Source of the DNA: Virgibacillus dokdonensis
GTDB taxonomy: Bacteria > Bacillota > Bacilli > Bacillales > Amphibacillaceae
DNA length: 64,000 nucleotides
NCBI RefSeq assembly: GCF_900166595.1
Contig: NZ_LT745763.1
Coordinates: forward strand, 3,409,333-3,473,332
Reading direction: 5' to 3'
Part shown: positions 34,743 to 45,291 of the stretch, piece by piece
How positions within the stretch are numbered: position 1 is the stretch's first letter
How the letters are laid out: every line of letters starts with the position of its first letter
The notes under the pieces: model-generated
Told to the model about the DNA's origin: nothing
Database searches by the model: none
What the model saw: the letters and a program-made list of their open reading frames with translations, nothing else
Made by a program: the position numbers and the translations under genes

Positions 34743-36265
34743 TCACTTACGCAACAACTCCTGTGTGGACACCTGCTCTCCTCGTAAAACGGCTAGATCA
34801 TACGCTCGTTTCGCTCGTACATAATCGGGCACAGCTACTAATTGCTCTTTCTTGTATTTCTTCGGTGGCTCACTTGGAAAATTGGCTAATCGTTCTTTTA
34901 TGAAAGATTCACCGTAATAATCCATTGCCGTCATCAACCACTCACGCTGAACTAGAGATTTATCCGATAGATCTAAACTTGGCATCCGTAAATGAATACG
35001 CTCGTCATAATAAGCTCCAAATAAACGCAACGCCAGCTGCAATCTTTTAATTTCCTTCAACATACTTTCAAAGTTGTCTTTTTCAGCAGGAAATAGACGG
35101 TCCATAGATGCTTTCTTCTGAAGCGATACCCTCTGCTGTTGCTAAAAGGTTGCCGCTCGCGTTTGCACAGCTTATAAGCGCTCCTGTGCTTCGATAACAG
35201 TTGGAATCGGTTGTTTTAAAATCGACTGGACTTGTTCCACCACTTCTTCCTCACGCGCCTGTAACAATGTTTCCTTAATTTCCAACTCATTTAAAGTTCG
35301 ACCCAGGCGAGCCGTTTCATTGACTAGCTCTCGCTTCTCATAAGACGTCCACTGACTCGTATCTAGGGTTGGATAATACTTCACAGTCAATCGGTCTGCC
35401 TCCGATTAAAAAGCTCCTCAGCAAGTTGGAAAGCTTCCTCTTGCGCCTGATATCCTTTATAACTTGACTCATTGAATAATCCGAGATCTACTTGGGCCTG
35501 CAGCTTAACATCCCATAAATAAAGCATCCTTCTTTTATCAGCCAATGACTCCGGCTTCACATACATTTTTAACACTTTTGATAGTTGGCAAAGTTCCTTT
35601 TTTTCCGCTGGAGATAACGCCTGTAAAATCAGCTGATGATTTTCTAGATTCGTCAGCTTCTCATCAACTTCAAGTAAAGAAACAACTTTATCATTACGTG
35701 CTTTCACTTGCCGATTTATTTCCACACGATCTGAAGAACGCCCCTCTTGTTCCAAACCTAACGCTGCATGGGACTTCTCTGTAATTTCAACAGCAACACC
35801 CGCAAGTGCCAAATGCTGATTCGCATAGAGTGCCCATGCCTGACGCCACTCCTGTATTTTCTCTCTTTTATTCCAGTCATTCATATCAATTTTCCGAGAT
35901 TTCTTGGCGCCACTCGCAGTATACAAAGACTCTCCATCTTCATCTAAGATATATTCTTTTTTCAACTTGGCTCCCCAGCTGCCATCTTCTAAAAACGGAC
36001 GCATCGTTAACATCACATGCGCATGAGGATTCTTATCATCATCCCAATGAATTGCGATATCTGCTACCATCCCTTCATTCCACCGCAATCTTCTGTTGCT
36101 ATAACTGCCGATACACTTACTAGCATCACCTATACGTGTACGGGGCCAGATCCGACCGCTTTCTGTACGGGATCTTTCGAAGCGAGCCTGTATTATTGTG
36201 TAGATTGTTAGATAAGGAGAAAAGAACACTCTGTTGAACAAAAGCGCAGGGGGCCCGTTTAACAA
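34743..36265 (-). pseudogene. Degraded MobA/MobL-family relaxase
   Basis: Three successive frames (36265-35387, 35390-35172 and 35105-34743) carry relaxase sequence. The diagnostic part is GMVADIAIHWDDDKNPHAHVMLTMRPF, holding the HxH metal site, then DGSWGAKLKKEYILDEDG and GAKKSRKIDMNDWNK. The first 60 codons or so, where the catalytic tyrosine should be, do not resemble the family and run into repeat B copy 2. The downstream helical part is broken at 35390 and 35105-35172. It is a relic of a mobilisable plasmid or integrative element. Confidence 0.8.
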
Positions 36266-36455
36266 AGTAGCGACCGGAACGCATCAACTGAAGTTTTAGG
36301 AATTATGCCATTAAAACAGGGGTTACCGACGCACCCAGGCTAGGCCGTTTTTAGTGGATCTTCCTATTTCACACGAACCGATGATGACTTAGCTTAGGGC
36401 GACTCCGTAAAGTCGCCTAGTTGCTGCACTTAAGCCGGACGGGCTATTCCGTTAC
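36236..36455 (+). repeat. Repeat family B, copy 2
   Basis: It starts GAACAAAAGCGC and has GGCCCGTTTAACAAAGTAGCG, TGAAGTTTTAGGAAT, CACGAACCGATGATGACTTA and GGGCGACTCCGTAAAGTCGCC. The central TGCCGG hairpin is diverged. It marks the truncated 5' end of the relaxase remnant. Confidence 0.8.
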
Positions 36456-36491
36456 ATCGATATCCCAAAGGGAATAAATTTTAAACTTCCT

Positions 36492-37427
36492 TTACATACT
36501 TTTCATTTTAGGGTCTAACGCATCGCGTAACCCATCACCGATAAGGTTAAAGCCTAACACTACCAACATAATGGAAACACCGGGAAAAATTAATGTCCAA
36601 GGTGCAAGTTGAATGAAATCCCGCGACCCTGCCAACATTGCTCCCCATTCCGGAGTTGGTGGTTGCGCCCCTAATCCTAAGAATCCTAATGCCGCTGCGT
36701 CTAATATAGCTGTTCCAAACCCTAATGTAGCTTGTACAATAATTGGTGCAGCACTATTTGGTAAAATATGATGGAAAATAATGCGCCCACTCTTCATTCC
36801 TTGCGCTCTTGCAGCCATAATAAATTCCTCTTCTCGCAAACTAATTACTTTTGATCGAACAATTCTACCGAAAATGGGGATGTTAATAATGGCAATAGCA
36901 ATTAAGGCCTTTTGCAAAGAAGCTCCTAAAATAGCCACGATGGCAATTGCTAATAAAATACTAGGGAAGGCTAGTAATATATCAAATACGCGCGAAATAA
37001 TTGTATCGACCCACCGTCCAAAATAGCCGGCGACCATACCTAATAACGTTCCAAACACAAGCGCTCCTGTAACAGCAAAAAAACCCACCTGTAACGAAAC
37101 CCGAGCACCATAAGCAATCCGGGTGAATATATCTCTTCCAACATCATCCGTACCAAACCAATGCTCTTTTGACGGAGGTTGCAGACGGTTGCCCAATGCT
37201 TGTTCTTCATAAGAATACGATGTCAATAACGGCGCTACTAGCCCAAATAAAATAAAAAATAGTATAATGGAAAAACCAACCATCGCAAAACGATTCTTTC
37301 TCAATTGCTTCATTGTATCTTTCCACGGGGACGTTTCTTCCATATCATCAGCTTCGAATTGCGGAGAAAGTGTAACAGGGTTGGTTAACGGTAGCTGATC
37401 TTGCTTTTTATCACTTTCTGGACCCAT
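36492..37427 (-). CDS. Oligopeptide/dipeptide ABC transporter permease (DppC/OppC type)
   Basis: This 311-residue protein has a cytosolic N-terminus, six membrane helices and the EAA loop RAQGMKSGRIIFHHILPNS for coupling to the ATPases. The N-terminal block DVGRDIFTRIAYGARVSLQVG is characteristic of the C subunits. It is the last gene of a five-gene minus-strand operon and lies 11 bases after the partner permease. The start ATG follows GGGGGTGATGG. The substrate is peptides or possibly nickel, which cannot be separated by this subunit alone. Confidence 0.9.
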   Translation of the reverse strand: MGPESDKKQDQLPLTNPVTLSPQFEADDMEETSPWKDTMKQLRKNRFAMVGFSIILFFILFGLVAPLLTSYSYEEQALGNRLQPPSKEHWFGTDDVGRDIFTRIAYGARVSLQVGFFAVTGALVFGTLLGMVAGYFGRWVDTIISRVFDILLAFPSILLAIAIVAILGASLQKALIAIAIINIPIFGRIVRSKVISLREEEFIMAARAQGMKSGRIIFHHILPNSAAPIIVQATLGFGTAILDAAALGFLGLGAQPPTPEWGAMLAGSRDFIQLAPWTLIFPGVSIMLVVLGFNLIGDGLRDALDPKMKSM

Positions 37428-37438
37428 TCCATCACCCC

Positions 37439-38440
37439 CTAATATTTGACTCTCGGGTCAATGAACGTGTATAAAATGTCGACAATTAAATTAATAATGA
37501 CAAAGAGGAAGGCAATGACTAAAATGCCCGATTGAATGACGGGATAATCACGATAATTGATTGCTTCGTATACATACCTGCCAATTCCTGGCCAACTGAA
37601 GATTGTCTCCGTTAATATAGCTCCCCCCAAAAGGACGCCTGTTTGTAAACCAATAACTGTCAGGACGGGGATTGTAGCATTTTTTAAAGCGTGTTTATAA
37701 ATAACAAGGAACTGCCCTGATCCTTTAGCACGGACTGTACGAATATAATCAGATTGCATCACTTCCAACATACTAGAGCGGGTCATCCTCGCAATAATTG
37801 CCATTGGAATCGTTCCTAATGCAATGCTCGGTAGTACGAGATGCTTTAGGATCGTTAATGCCCTTGAAAAGTCTAAATGAATCAGGGCATCAAGTACGTA
37901 AAAATGCGTAATGGCTGCAATTGGATCTCTGCTATCTTCTCGCCCATAGGCAGGGAACCACCCAAGTTCTTGGGCAAACACCCATTGCTCCATCAGCGCT
38001 AACCAGAATACAGGGATGGAGACACCGACAAGCGCAAAAAGCATCGCTAATAAGTCAAACCACGAATTTTGCTTCCACGCACTAATAATTCCTGCGTTCA
38101 CACCAATACATACAGCAAATAACATGGCAAAGAAAGTTAGTTCAAATGTCGCTGCAATATGCGGCCAAATTTCTTCCGTAATTGCAGCTTTCGATCGTAA
38201 AGACGTTCCTAAATCACCTTTCAGTAAATCGGTAACATAAATTCCATACTGAGTTAGATATGGTTCATTTAAACCCATATTTTCTTCTAAATTCTCTACA
38301 GCTTCTTGTGTAGCTGCTTCCCCTAAAATTGTTTGCGCTGGATTACCAGGTATTAAATGTACAATGGAAAACGTTATAACTGTCATTCCAAGTAATACTG
38401 GAATGACATGCAGTAAACGGCGCATGATATATGCAGTCAC
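37439..38440 (-). CDS. Oligopeptide/dipeptide ABC transporter permease (DppB/OppB type)
   Basis: This 333-residue protein has the N-terminal helix MRRLLHVIPVLLGMTVITFSIVHLIPGNPA typical of the B subunits, five further helices and the EAA loop RTVRAKGSGQFLVIYKHALKN. The start is GTG 38440, seven bases after GGAGGTG. It is separated from the binding-protein gene upstream by 508 bases that include a long hairpin. The two permeases form the heterodimeric channel. Confidence 0.9.
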   Translation of the reverse strand: MTAYIMRRLLHVIPVLLGMTVITFSIVHLIPGNPAQTILGEAATQEAVENLEENMGLNEPYLTQYGIYVTDLLKGDLGTSLRSKAAITEEIWPHIAATFELTFFAMLFAVCIGVNAGIISAWKQNSWFDLLAMLFALVGVSIPVFWLALMEQWVFAQELGWFPAYGREDSRDPIAAITHFYVLDALIHLDFSRALTILKHLVLPSIALGTIPMAIIARMTRSSMLEVMQSDYIRTVRAKGSGQFLVIYKHALKNATIPVLTVIGLQTGVLLGGAILTETIFSWPGIGRYVYEAINYRDYPVIQSGILVIAFLFVIINLIVDILYTFIDPRVKY

Positions 38441-38558
38441 CTTTTCACCTCCATTCCAATCTATGTTGGTACCAATAGAAAAACTGAACTTTTTCTATAA
38501 AGGGAATCTTTTAGATCATGTAGCCGTTCTTTTTCTCCAGTGCAGATATCGGAATTGA

Positions 38559-38625
38559 TGTACCGCTATCTCTCTCTTCACTTTTTGTTGTCCTAGATTT
38601 TAAAGGGAGAGTGTGTTGCGGTACA
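38559..38625. other. Nested inverted repeat in the operon gap
   Basis: TGTACCGC (38559-38566) pairs with GCGGTACA (38618-38625), and inside it TCTCTC pairs with GAGAGT-like GGGAGAG. It lies between the binding-protein and DppB genes. It could be a partial terminator or an mRNA processing site that sets unequal expression of the binding protein and permeases. The rest of the gap (38441-38948) shows nothing else. Confidence 0.5.
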
Positions 38626-38948
38626 CCTTATTTTTAATAAACACCATCGTTTTGCTTCATAATTCACCTCAACGTTTCATCATTTCTATAGTGAAAAATC
38701 ATGTATCCATACCTTATCGACTGTTCAAAAAGCAATCTGATTGCTTCTTTTTCACCAAGTGCGAAAACAACCTCTTCTATGATTCCTATACAAACTGTTC
38801 TTTAAGAACCTTCTATAGTTTAAAAATTCGGAAAAATGACTGGATTTTATGTTTATCAAGCTTAGATTGTTTCAATTTCTATCCATGAGCTCATCATTTA
38901 GCAAACCAACGTAACCTTTTAGTCATGCTCTTTGATACTTACACTCCT

Positions 38949-40631
38949 TTATTCCGTTGCTATTTCCACTTCTTCTAGCGGGTCACTTGTAGATGGATGT
39001 GGTATAAAGTTTTTCACTTTATTTTTAGCGGCAACTAGCGGTGTTGAGTGAACAATATTTACCCCTGGAACTTCTTCATGAAGAATGGTTTGCACTTGTT
39101 TATACAATGCTGCCCGCTTATCTTGATCGATTTCTGCACCAGCTTGATCAATTAATTTATCCACTTCATCATTTTGAAAGAAAGAACGATTTTCTCCGCC
39201 GATGCTATCTCCATGTAGCAAACTGTCAAAGAAATAATCTGGATCACCATTTGAGCCTGACCAACCAAGCAAATATAAATCCTGCTCCCCTTTACCTGTT
39301 TTTTCTAAATATGGAGCCCATTCTTCACGGACAATATTTGTTGTAATACCAATCTCTTGTAAATTGCTTTGGACTATTTCAGCAACTGTTTCAGGATCTG
39401 GCATGTATGGTCGCGATACAGGCATCACCCATAAGTCCATTTCAAATCCATCCCCATAGCCTGCTTCAGCTAATAATTCCTTCGCTTGCTCTACATCATG
39501 CGCGTAAGGCTCTAATTCATCATTATACCCCAAATAATTTGGTGGAATTAGATTCGCTGCTGTCGTTGCATAACCTGCATAAAGCGCCTCGACAATCGCA
39601 TCTGTATCTACCGCATAATTGATCGCTTGGCGAACTAATTTGTCATTTAACGGCTCTTTTTCTACATTCATCCCTAAAAAGCCAATGTTATTTTCACCCC
39701 GCACATATAAATCAAGCCCTTCTTCTGACTCAATACTAGCTGCATCATCTGGATTAATTCCATCAATAATATCCACTTCTCCAGAACGCAACGCGATTAA
39801 CCTAGCTGAGTTTTCTGGAATAACTTCAAAAATAATTTGATCTAATTTGGGTAATCCTTCTTTATGGTAATTAGCATTTTTCTCTAGCACGATCTGATCA
39901 TTCTTACTCCAGCTAACAAATTTGAACGGGCCTGTCCCTACAGGATTTTCATTAATAGTAGAACCATATTTTTCTAAAGCAGTTGGTGAAGTCATTGCAA
40001 AATAGGACATAGCCATATTTTGTAAAAAAGGTCCTTGAGGTGCGTTTAAAACAAATTCCACTTCATAATCATTCATTATATTTATTTCTTTAATATTATG
40101 TGCGTCATCCCCTTTATACCCGCCAAACATACTGCCATACAATGGATAAGCGTATCCCTCATCCGCAAATGCATACGTATGTTCAGGGTCGGCCCAACGT
40201 TCGAAATTCACCTTTACAGCTTCCGCATTAAATGGTGTGCCATCATGGAAAGTAACGCCTTCTTCTAGAAAAAATGTGTACCGTAAACCATCATCAGATA
40301 CTTCCCAGTCATGCGCTAAGCCTGGAACTACCTCAAACGATTCTTTATCATAATCGAGTAAACTTTCATAAATATTCTCTGTAACACGCAAGGATTCCCC
40401 ATCAGAAACACTCGCAAAATCTAAACTAACTGAATCACCACCACGGCCAAATACTAATACCTGCTCTTCGTTAGCCGTTGCCTCTTTTTCGCCCTTAGTA
40501 CCCTCTTCACTTGCACCACCACTTTCCTCCTCTGCTTTGTCCGTTTTTGCTCCACCATCACCACTACACGCTGCTAGAAATAACATACATAGCAGCATGA
40601 AAATAAACCAAATCGCGCATTTCCCCTTCAT
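38949..40631 (-). CDS. Peptide-binding lipoprotein of the ABC transporter (DppE/OppA type)
   Basis: This 560-residue protein has a lipoprotein signal (MKGKCAIWFIFMLLCMLFLAAC; cysteine at residue 22), then a Glu/Gly-rich flexible tether (about 25-55). The family 5 solute-binding fold follows, with LRYTFFLEEGVTFHDGTPFNAEAVKVNFE, NPVGTGPFKF and late LYKQVQTILHEEVPGVNIVH. It delivers peptides to the DppB/DppC channel. It lies in the same direction as the ATPase genes but is split from them by a 240-base gap holding a repeat A copy, so it may have its own promoter. Confidence 0.9.
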   Translation of the reverse strand: MKGKCAIWFIFMLLCMLFLAACSGDGGAKTDKAEEESGGASEEGTKGEKEATANEEQVLVFGRGGDSVSLDFASVSDGESLRVTENIYESLLDYDKESFEVVPGLAHDWEVSDDGLRYTFFLEEGVTFHDGTPFNAEAVKVNFERWADPEHTYAFADEGYAYPLYGSMFGGYKGDDAHNIKEINIMNDYEVEFVLNAPQGPFLQNMAMSYFAMTSPTALEKYGSTINENPVGTGPFKFVSWSKNDQIVLEKNANYHKEGLPKLDQIIFEVIPENSARLIALRSGEVDIIDGINPDDAASIESEEGLDLYVRGENNIGFLGMNVEKEPLNDKLVRQAINYAVDTDAIVEALYAGYATTAANLIPPNYLGYNDELEPYAHDVEQAKELLAEAGYGDGFEMDLWVMPVSRPYMPDPETVAEIVQSNLQEIGITTNIVREEWAPYLEKTGKGEQDLYLLGWSGSNGDPDYFFDSLLHGDSIGGENRSFFQNDEVDKLIDQAGAEIDQDKRAALYKQVQTILHEEVPGVNIVHSTPLVAAKNKVKNFIPHPSTSDPLEEVEIATE

Positions 40632-40657
40632 TTTTCTTCCCCCTTAAAATTTTTTAG

Positions 40658-40750
40658 TTAGAAAGACTTGTTTTGTCGCCAAGTCTTATGGGCGAAAGCT
40701 GTAATGTTATACGATAAACCTTTAAAATTTTATGCTTTCCTATCGTGTAA
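40658..40750 (+). repeat. Repeat family A, copy 7
   Basis: It starts TTAGAAAGACTTG; the stem GACTTG/CAAGTC is kept with a larger loop. CTTATGGGCGAAAGCTGTAATG and the right-hand TTATACGATAAACC...CTATCGTGTAAA pair follow. In that right-hand stem ACGATA and TATCGT still pair, a double change from ACTATA/TATAGT. It sits inside the peptide transporter operon on the non-coding strand. Confidence 0.85.
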
Positions 40751-40871
40751 ACGAACACGAAGTTCTACATTTTACCCTCACACATTTAATGAGCACTCCA
40801 TATGCACTAGTAAGTTTTTTCATGCTCGCTAACCATTTTCAATCGTGCACATCCCTTTACACAACATGCTT

Positions 40872-41885
40872 TCACGTGTATAAATGACAAGCAATAAAAT
40901 GATTCGCTTCCATCTCTTGGAAAGCAGGTTTAGCTGTTTTACAAATATCCATTGCTTGCGGGCATCGTGTATGAAAGACACAACCTGGTGGGGGGTTTGC
41001 AGGGCTAGGTACATCCCCTTTTAAAATAATTCGTTCTCGAATGCCATCTGGATCTGGGGTCGGTACAGCTGATAATAATGCTTGGGTGTATGGGTGCTGT
41101 GGATTTTCATACAATGTATCCTTGTCCGCTAATTCCATCATTCGTCCCAAGTACATGACCCCTACACGATCACTAATATACTTTACAACACTTAAGTCAT
41201 GCGCAATAAACAAATAAGTCAATTGAAATTCTTCACGTAATTTTTGCATTAAATTCAAAATTTGCGCCTGAACAGATACATCCAATGCAGAAACAGCCTC
41301 ATCGCAAATAATTAATTTAGGATGATTTGCTAACGCTCTAGCAATACCAATTCGTTGCCGTTGTCCACCACTAAATTGATGTGGGTATCTGGAAGCATGG
41401 TAGCTATTTAAACCGACTATTTCTAACAGTTCTTTCACACGCTGTTTACGTGCTGTTTTGGCTGTCACCCCATGAACAAGTAGCGGTTCTGCAATGATTT
41501 TTTCAACCGTATGTCTTGGATTTAACGAAGCGTAAGGATCTTGAAAAATAATTTGCATATCTTTGCGGAGCTTTCGCAACTCTTTTGCTTCAAGATCCTT
41601 TATCCTTTTTCCAGCAAACATCACTTCCCCACTCGAAGGCTCCAATAATCGTAAAATGGCTTTTCCAGTTGTTGATTTTCCGCATCCTGACTCTCCAACA
41701 ATACCAAGTATCTCTCCTTCTCTTACACTGAATGAGACATCATCGACAGCTTTGATAACACGCTTTTTCCTTCCAAATACCCCGCCTTTAACTGCGAAAT
41801 GTTTCTGTAATCCTTTCACTTCTAACAATGGTTGGACCACTTTCTCCTCTACCTCCTTCCTGCTTGCTTTAATGGGAGCAATCAT
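40872..41885 (-). CDS. Peptide ABC transporter ATP-binding protein (DppF/OppF type)
   Basis: This 337-residue ATPase has Walker [17 protein letters not shown], the ABC signature [15 protein letters not shown] and Walker [15 protein letters not shown]. The C-terminal oligopeptide-specific extension has four cysteines in the pattern CVFHTRC...C...C (an iron-sulfur-like site in this family). It partners with the DppD-type ATPase, whose gene it overlaps by four bases. The F-type subunit is recognised by the [20 protein letters not shown] start. Confidence 0.92.
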   Translation of the reverse strand: MIAPIKASRKEVEEKVVQPLLEVKGLQKHFAVKGGVFGRKKRVIKAVDDVSFSVREGEILGIVGESGCGKSTTGKAILRLLEPSSGEVMFAGKRIKDLEAKELRKLRKDMQIIFQDPYASLNPRHTVEKIIAEPLLVHGVTAKTARKQRVKELLEIVGLNSYHASRYPHQFSGGQRQRIGIARALANHPKLIICDEAVSALDVSVQAQILNLMQKLREEFQLTYLFIAHDLSVVKYISDRVGVMYLGRMMELADKDTLYENPQHPYTQALLSAVPTPDPDGIRERIILKGDVPSPANPPPGCVFHTRCPQAMDICKTAKPAFQEMEANHFIACHLYT

Positions 41886-42862
41886 GCTTCCTTTTCATGT
41901 AAAAAGCATCTACTTGTGCGGTTATTTTCTAGTTCATATAATGGAGGGTTTGCTTGAAAACATGGTGCAAATGCCCATTCACAACGAGGTGCAAAACGAC
42001 AACCTATCTTTTCCTTCTGTGGCTTAGGAACCGTACCTGGAATAGAATATAATTGTTGTTCTGTTTTCTTCACATTTGGTAATGAACGAATTAATCCTTT
42101 TGTATAGGGGTGGTTAGGATATTTTAATATTTCTCTCGTCGTCCCTTCTTCGATGATTTGCCCAGCATACATCACTGCGACGCGATCACAAATCTCTGCA
42201 ACGACACCTAAATCATGTGTGATGAACAGAATAGCTGTCTGCTTTTCTTGATTTAACTGTCGCATTAAATCGAGTATTTGTGCCTGTATCGTTACATCAA
42301 GTGCTGTTGTTGGTTCATCCGCTATTAACAAATCTGGTTCGCAAGCCATCGCCATTGCAATCATGACCCGCTGTCGCATTCCACCTGATAATTGATGCGG
42401 ATAACTAGCGACAATAGCATTTGCCCTAGGAATTCCAACAAGTTCTAATAATGTAATCGCTTTGTTACGCGCTTCTTTTTTGCTTGTTTTTTCGTGTAGT
42501 CGAATCGCTTCTATCATTTGATTACCAATGGTAAATAAAGGATCTAAAGATGTCATTGGTTCCTGAAAAATCATAGCAATTTCATTTCCCCGTATCTGTT
42601 TCATTCTTTTAGGAGAAGCTGATACGATATTTTCCCCTTTAAAATAAATGTCACCACTTACAATTTTGCCAGGCGGGCTAGGTATTAATTGCATGATGGA
42701 TAAGGATGTGACGCTTTTTCCACAGCCCGATTCTCCAACAATACCAACGACCTCTCCTTTACATACAGATAAACGAACCCCATTCACAGCGGGAACCTCC
42801 CCTTTTTCCGTAAAAAAATGCGTATGGACATCTTTTAGTTCCAGTATGACTTCTTTGGACAT
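41882..42862 (-). CDS. Peptide ABC transporter ATP-binding protein (DppD/OppD type)
   Basis: The protein has 326 residues from ATG 42862, which follows GAGGTGA; the frame runs 26 codons further upstream without support. It has Walker [17 protein letters not shown], signature [16 protein letters not shown], Walker [15 protein letters not shown] and the C-terminal extension with [15 protein letters not shown]. It is the first gene of the operon. The upstream gap to the thiamine riboswitch (42863-43510, about 650 bases) shows no clear leader element and no gene. Confidence 0.92.
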   Translation of the reverse strand: MSKEVILELKDVHTHFFTEKGEVPAVNGVRLSVCKGEVVGIVGESGCGKSVTSLSIMQLIPSPPGKIVSGDIYFKGENIVSASPKRMKQIRGNEIAMIFQEPMTSLDPLFTIGNQMIEAIRLHEKTSKKEARNKAITLLELVGIPRANAIVASYPHQLSGGMRQRVMIAMAMACEPDLLIADEPTTALDVTIQAQILDLMRQLNQEKQTAILFITHDLGVVAEICDRVAVMYAGQIIEEGTTREILKYPNHPYTKGLIRSLPNVKKTEQQLYSIPGTVPKPQKEKIGCRFAPRCEWAFAPCFQANPPLYELENNRTSRCFLHEKEA

Positions 42863-43510
42863 TCTGATTTCACCTCGTTTCTTACAAATTTCCACCACTC
42901 TAAAGCACCTCAACTTTAGAAATAGATAGTTTCTTGCCATATATTTGCGGTGGATGTTGTCATGCCTTTACATTTTAAACTCGCAAATAGGTATCTTGTT
43001 AACAAACTAAAAATTCAGTCTATTGAAACAGTTTTTTCCCCGGTTCATTATCACCTGTAAGGAATATCTTGCATTTACTTATTTTGTAATAGATTTGTTC
43101 CCCCTCCTTTCACTTTCTGATTTATCCTTCTATAATCTCATGGAGTAGGTCACCACCTCTTCATGAAAGCGTTTCTAATATACCGATGAAAAACTAGGAT
43201 TTTAGAACCATCTTGTAATGCTTATCATATTCATGTCCACATGAAATTATTAACCTTTCTTTTAAAAGTTTTGAATATGTTTTAACTTCATCTATAAAAG
43301 ATGGACCGTAATTTTATAGAAAGTGGATTTGCAGGCCATTATTCAAAACAGGCAATTATTTTCCCTTTACAACTATCTCTAAACCACGCAAGTACAATTC
43401 AAGGTAATAAAGATGCGGAAAGGTACTAGCTTTTTCCATGACAAACATCTACCATTTTGTTAAGCTTGATGTGTTAGCGTTTAATATTTTAGTAGAATAT
43501 TTTATAAGAA

Positions 43511-43603
43511 CTACTAGGGGAGCCTATCATGGGCTGAGAAGAAGCAATAGCTTCTGACTCTTATTGACCTGATCTGGTTAAGACCAGCGGAGGGAAGTAG
43601 TAG
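43511..43603 (+). ncRNA. TPP riboswitch (THI element)
   Basis: The aptamer is complete: P1 ACTACT...AGTAGT, GGGGAGCC, the GGGCTGAGAAG core, ACTCTTATTGACCTGATCTGG and TTAAGACCAGCGGAGGGAAGTAG. It binds thiamine pyrophosphate. It is followed at once by a terminator hairpin, so control is by premature termination ahead of thiW. Confidence 0.96.
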
Positions 43604-43630
43604 AGATTCTCTTTCTATATTTCTTCTTCT

Positions 43631-43663
43631 AAGTCAGGTTCTGTCTGGGGTCTGACTTTTTTT
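43631..43663 (+). terminator. Riboswitch-controlled terminator
   Basis: AAGTCAG (43631-43637) pairs with CTGACTT (43652-43658), followed by five more T. It lies 28 bases after the aptamer and about 190 bases before thiW. Confidence 0.85.
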
Positions 43664-43850
43664 GCATGTTAGGAAAAGATAAGGTTTATAGGATAAGTAA
43701 CATGGCGTTATGCTTGTTCCTTTTGTTCTATTCTATTCGTCGACAACGACTTCCCGTTTAGAATGAAAGAAACCTTACAGCAACTTCTATTAAAAATGCT
43801 GTTCTTCACTACTTTCCTCTTAGTAAAATAGACAAAAGCAAGGTGATGCT

Positions 43851-44348
43851 ATGAAAAAAACATACACATTAACATTAATGGCTGTCTTTGTTGCTATTGG
43901 CACACTAGCAGCACAATTTCTTTGGTTTCCTGCTGGATTTGCCAAAGCGTACCCCGTGCAACATGCTGTTAATGTGATGGCAGCTATTACGTTAGGACCT
44001 GGACCTGCTGTAATAATAGCTTTTATGATTGGTCTGTTACGAAATATGCTAGGACTTGGAACTTTATTAGCATTTCCAGGAGCCATGGTAGGAGCATGGT
44101 TTGCAGCTTTACTGTATCGTAGATTTGAGAAGAAACGATGGGCTGTCATTGGAGAAAGTATAGGGACTGGAATTGTAGGATCCTTGCTTGCCGTACCCAT
44201 TGCTCGCTTATTCATGGACAGTAGTGCCGGAGCTCTATTCTTTGTCCCGTCATTTTTAGCAAGTAGCATTTCTGGAGCTTTTTTAGGGTGGTTTATTGTT
44301 TCACGCGTGAATACAGATAAGCTGATTCGTATACAAAGGCAGTATTAA
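43851..44348 (+). CDS. thiW: Thiamine-precursor ECF transporter S component ThiW
   Basis: This 165-residue membrane protein has about five helices. It matches ThiW with FVAIGTLAAQFLWFPAGFAKAYPVQHAVNVMAAI and IGLLRNMLGLGTLLAFPGAMVGAW. S components work with a shared ECF module (not in this window) to import the vitamin, here most likely the thiazole precursor. The ATG follows AAGGTGATG. Being first behind the TPP riboswitch, its regulation is clear. It leads a salvage operon: uptake, two kinases and condensation. Confidence 0.88.
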   Translation: MKKTYTLTLMAVFVAIGTLAAQFLWFPAGFAKAYPVQHAVNVMAAITLGPGPAVIIAFMIGLLRNMLGLGTLLAFPGAMVGAWFAALLYRRFEKKRWAVIGESIGTGIVGSLLAVPIARLFMDSSAGALFFVPSFLASSISGAFLGWFIVSRVNTDKLIRIQRQY

Positions 44349-44484
44349 ACTGGCTTTAAGTCCAAGACTATATGATAACTATTTATATGTTTGGGAATCA
44401 TTCTAGATAGTAGTTCGCTCGAAAATGAGCCATCATGGTTCACGAAATATACTGGCAATTATATAAAGAAAGGAAGCGAATAAT

Positions 44485-45291
44485 TTGAAACCAATTCCAT
44501 GTGCATTAACGATTGCAGGAACTGACCCAAGTGGAGGTGCAGGTATTCAGGCAGATCTGAAAACATTTCAAGAGTTAACTGTTTATGGTATGTCCGTCAT
44601 CACATCGATTGTTGCACAAAATACAACTGGTGTACAAAATGTCCACCATATCCCTATTGATATGATAGATGAGCAATTGCAATCTGTTTTTTCTGACATG
44701 CCTGTACACAGTCTAAAAACAGGCATGATTGCCAATGAATCGATGATGCGCGTCATCCAAAAACAACTTACTAGTACAGACGCATACTACGTCATGGACC
44801 CTGTTATGGTTGCTACTAGCGGCGATCCTTTAATTGCCGAAGAAGCAAGAGATTATTTAAAAGAACAGCTTCTACCTTTAGCAACTGTTGTTACGCCAAA
44901 TATTCCAGAAGCAGAATTTATTACTGGCAACAAAATCCATGATGTTAACGATTTACAAGAAGCAGCCAAAGAAATGGTGGATAAACATGGTGCTCGGGCT
45001 GCCCTAGTAAAAGGTGGACATATGCATGGAGATGCCATTGACTATTTATATGATGGACATAAGATGCATACCTTTCACTCCAAACGCTTTGACACAACAA
45101 GTACGCATGGCACTGGTTGTACGTACTCGGCAGCCATTACCGCTCATTTAGCTAAAGGCCTGCCGTTATATGAAGCGGTAAAAGAGGCTAAACAATTTGT
45201 TACAGCAGCTATTAAGCATTCTTTCCCATTAGGCGCTGGGAACGGCCCTACCAACCATTGGGGAATTCGTGAAGAAAGGGTGAAACAATGA
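44485..45291 (+). CDS. thiD: Hydroxymethylpyrimidine (phosphate) kinase ThiD
   Basis: This 268-residue ribokinase-fold enzyme phosphorylates HMP and HMP phosphate. Marks are TIAGTDPSGGAGIQADLKTFQEL, TPNIPEAEFITG, VKGGHM and the catalytic anion hole STHGTGCTYSAAITA. The start is TTG 44485 behind AAAGGAAG. The end overlaps thiM by four bases. The 136-base gap after thiW has no obvious terminator. Confidence 0.93.
   Translation: MKPIPCALTIAGTDPSGGAGIQADLKTFQELTVYGMSVITSIVAQNTTGVQNVHHIPIDMIDEQLQSVFSDMPVHSLKTGMIANESMMRVIQKQLTSTDAYYVMDPVMVATSGDPLIAEEARDYLKEQLLPLATVVTPNIPEAEFITGNKIHDVNDLQEAAKEMVDKHGARAALVKGGHMHGDAIDYLYDGHKMHTFHSKRFDTTSTHGTGCTYSAAITAHLAKGLPLYEAVKEAKQFVTAAIKHSFPLGAGNGPTNHWGIREERVKQ

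Noticed and set aside
42863..43510. T-box or other leader before the peptide operon
   Set aside because: No T-box core (AGGGTGGNACCGCG) or other conserved aptamer sequence could be found.
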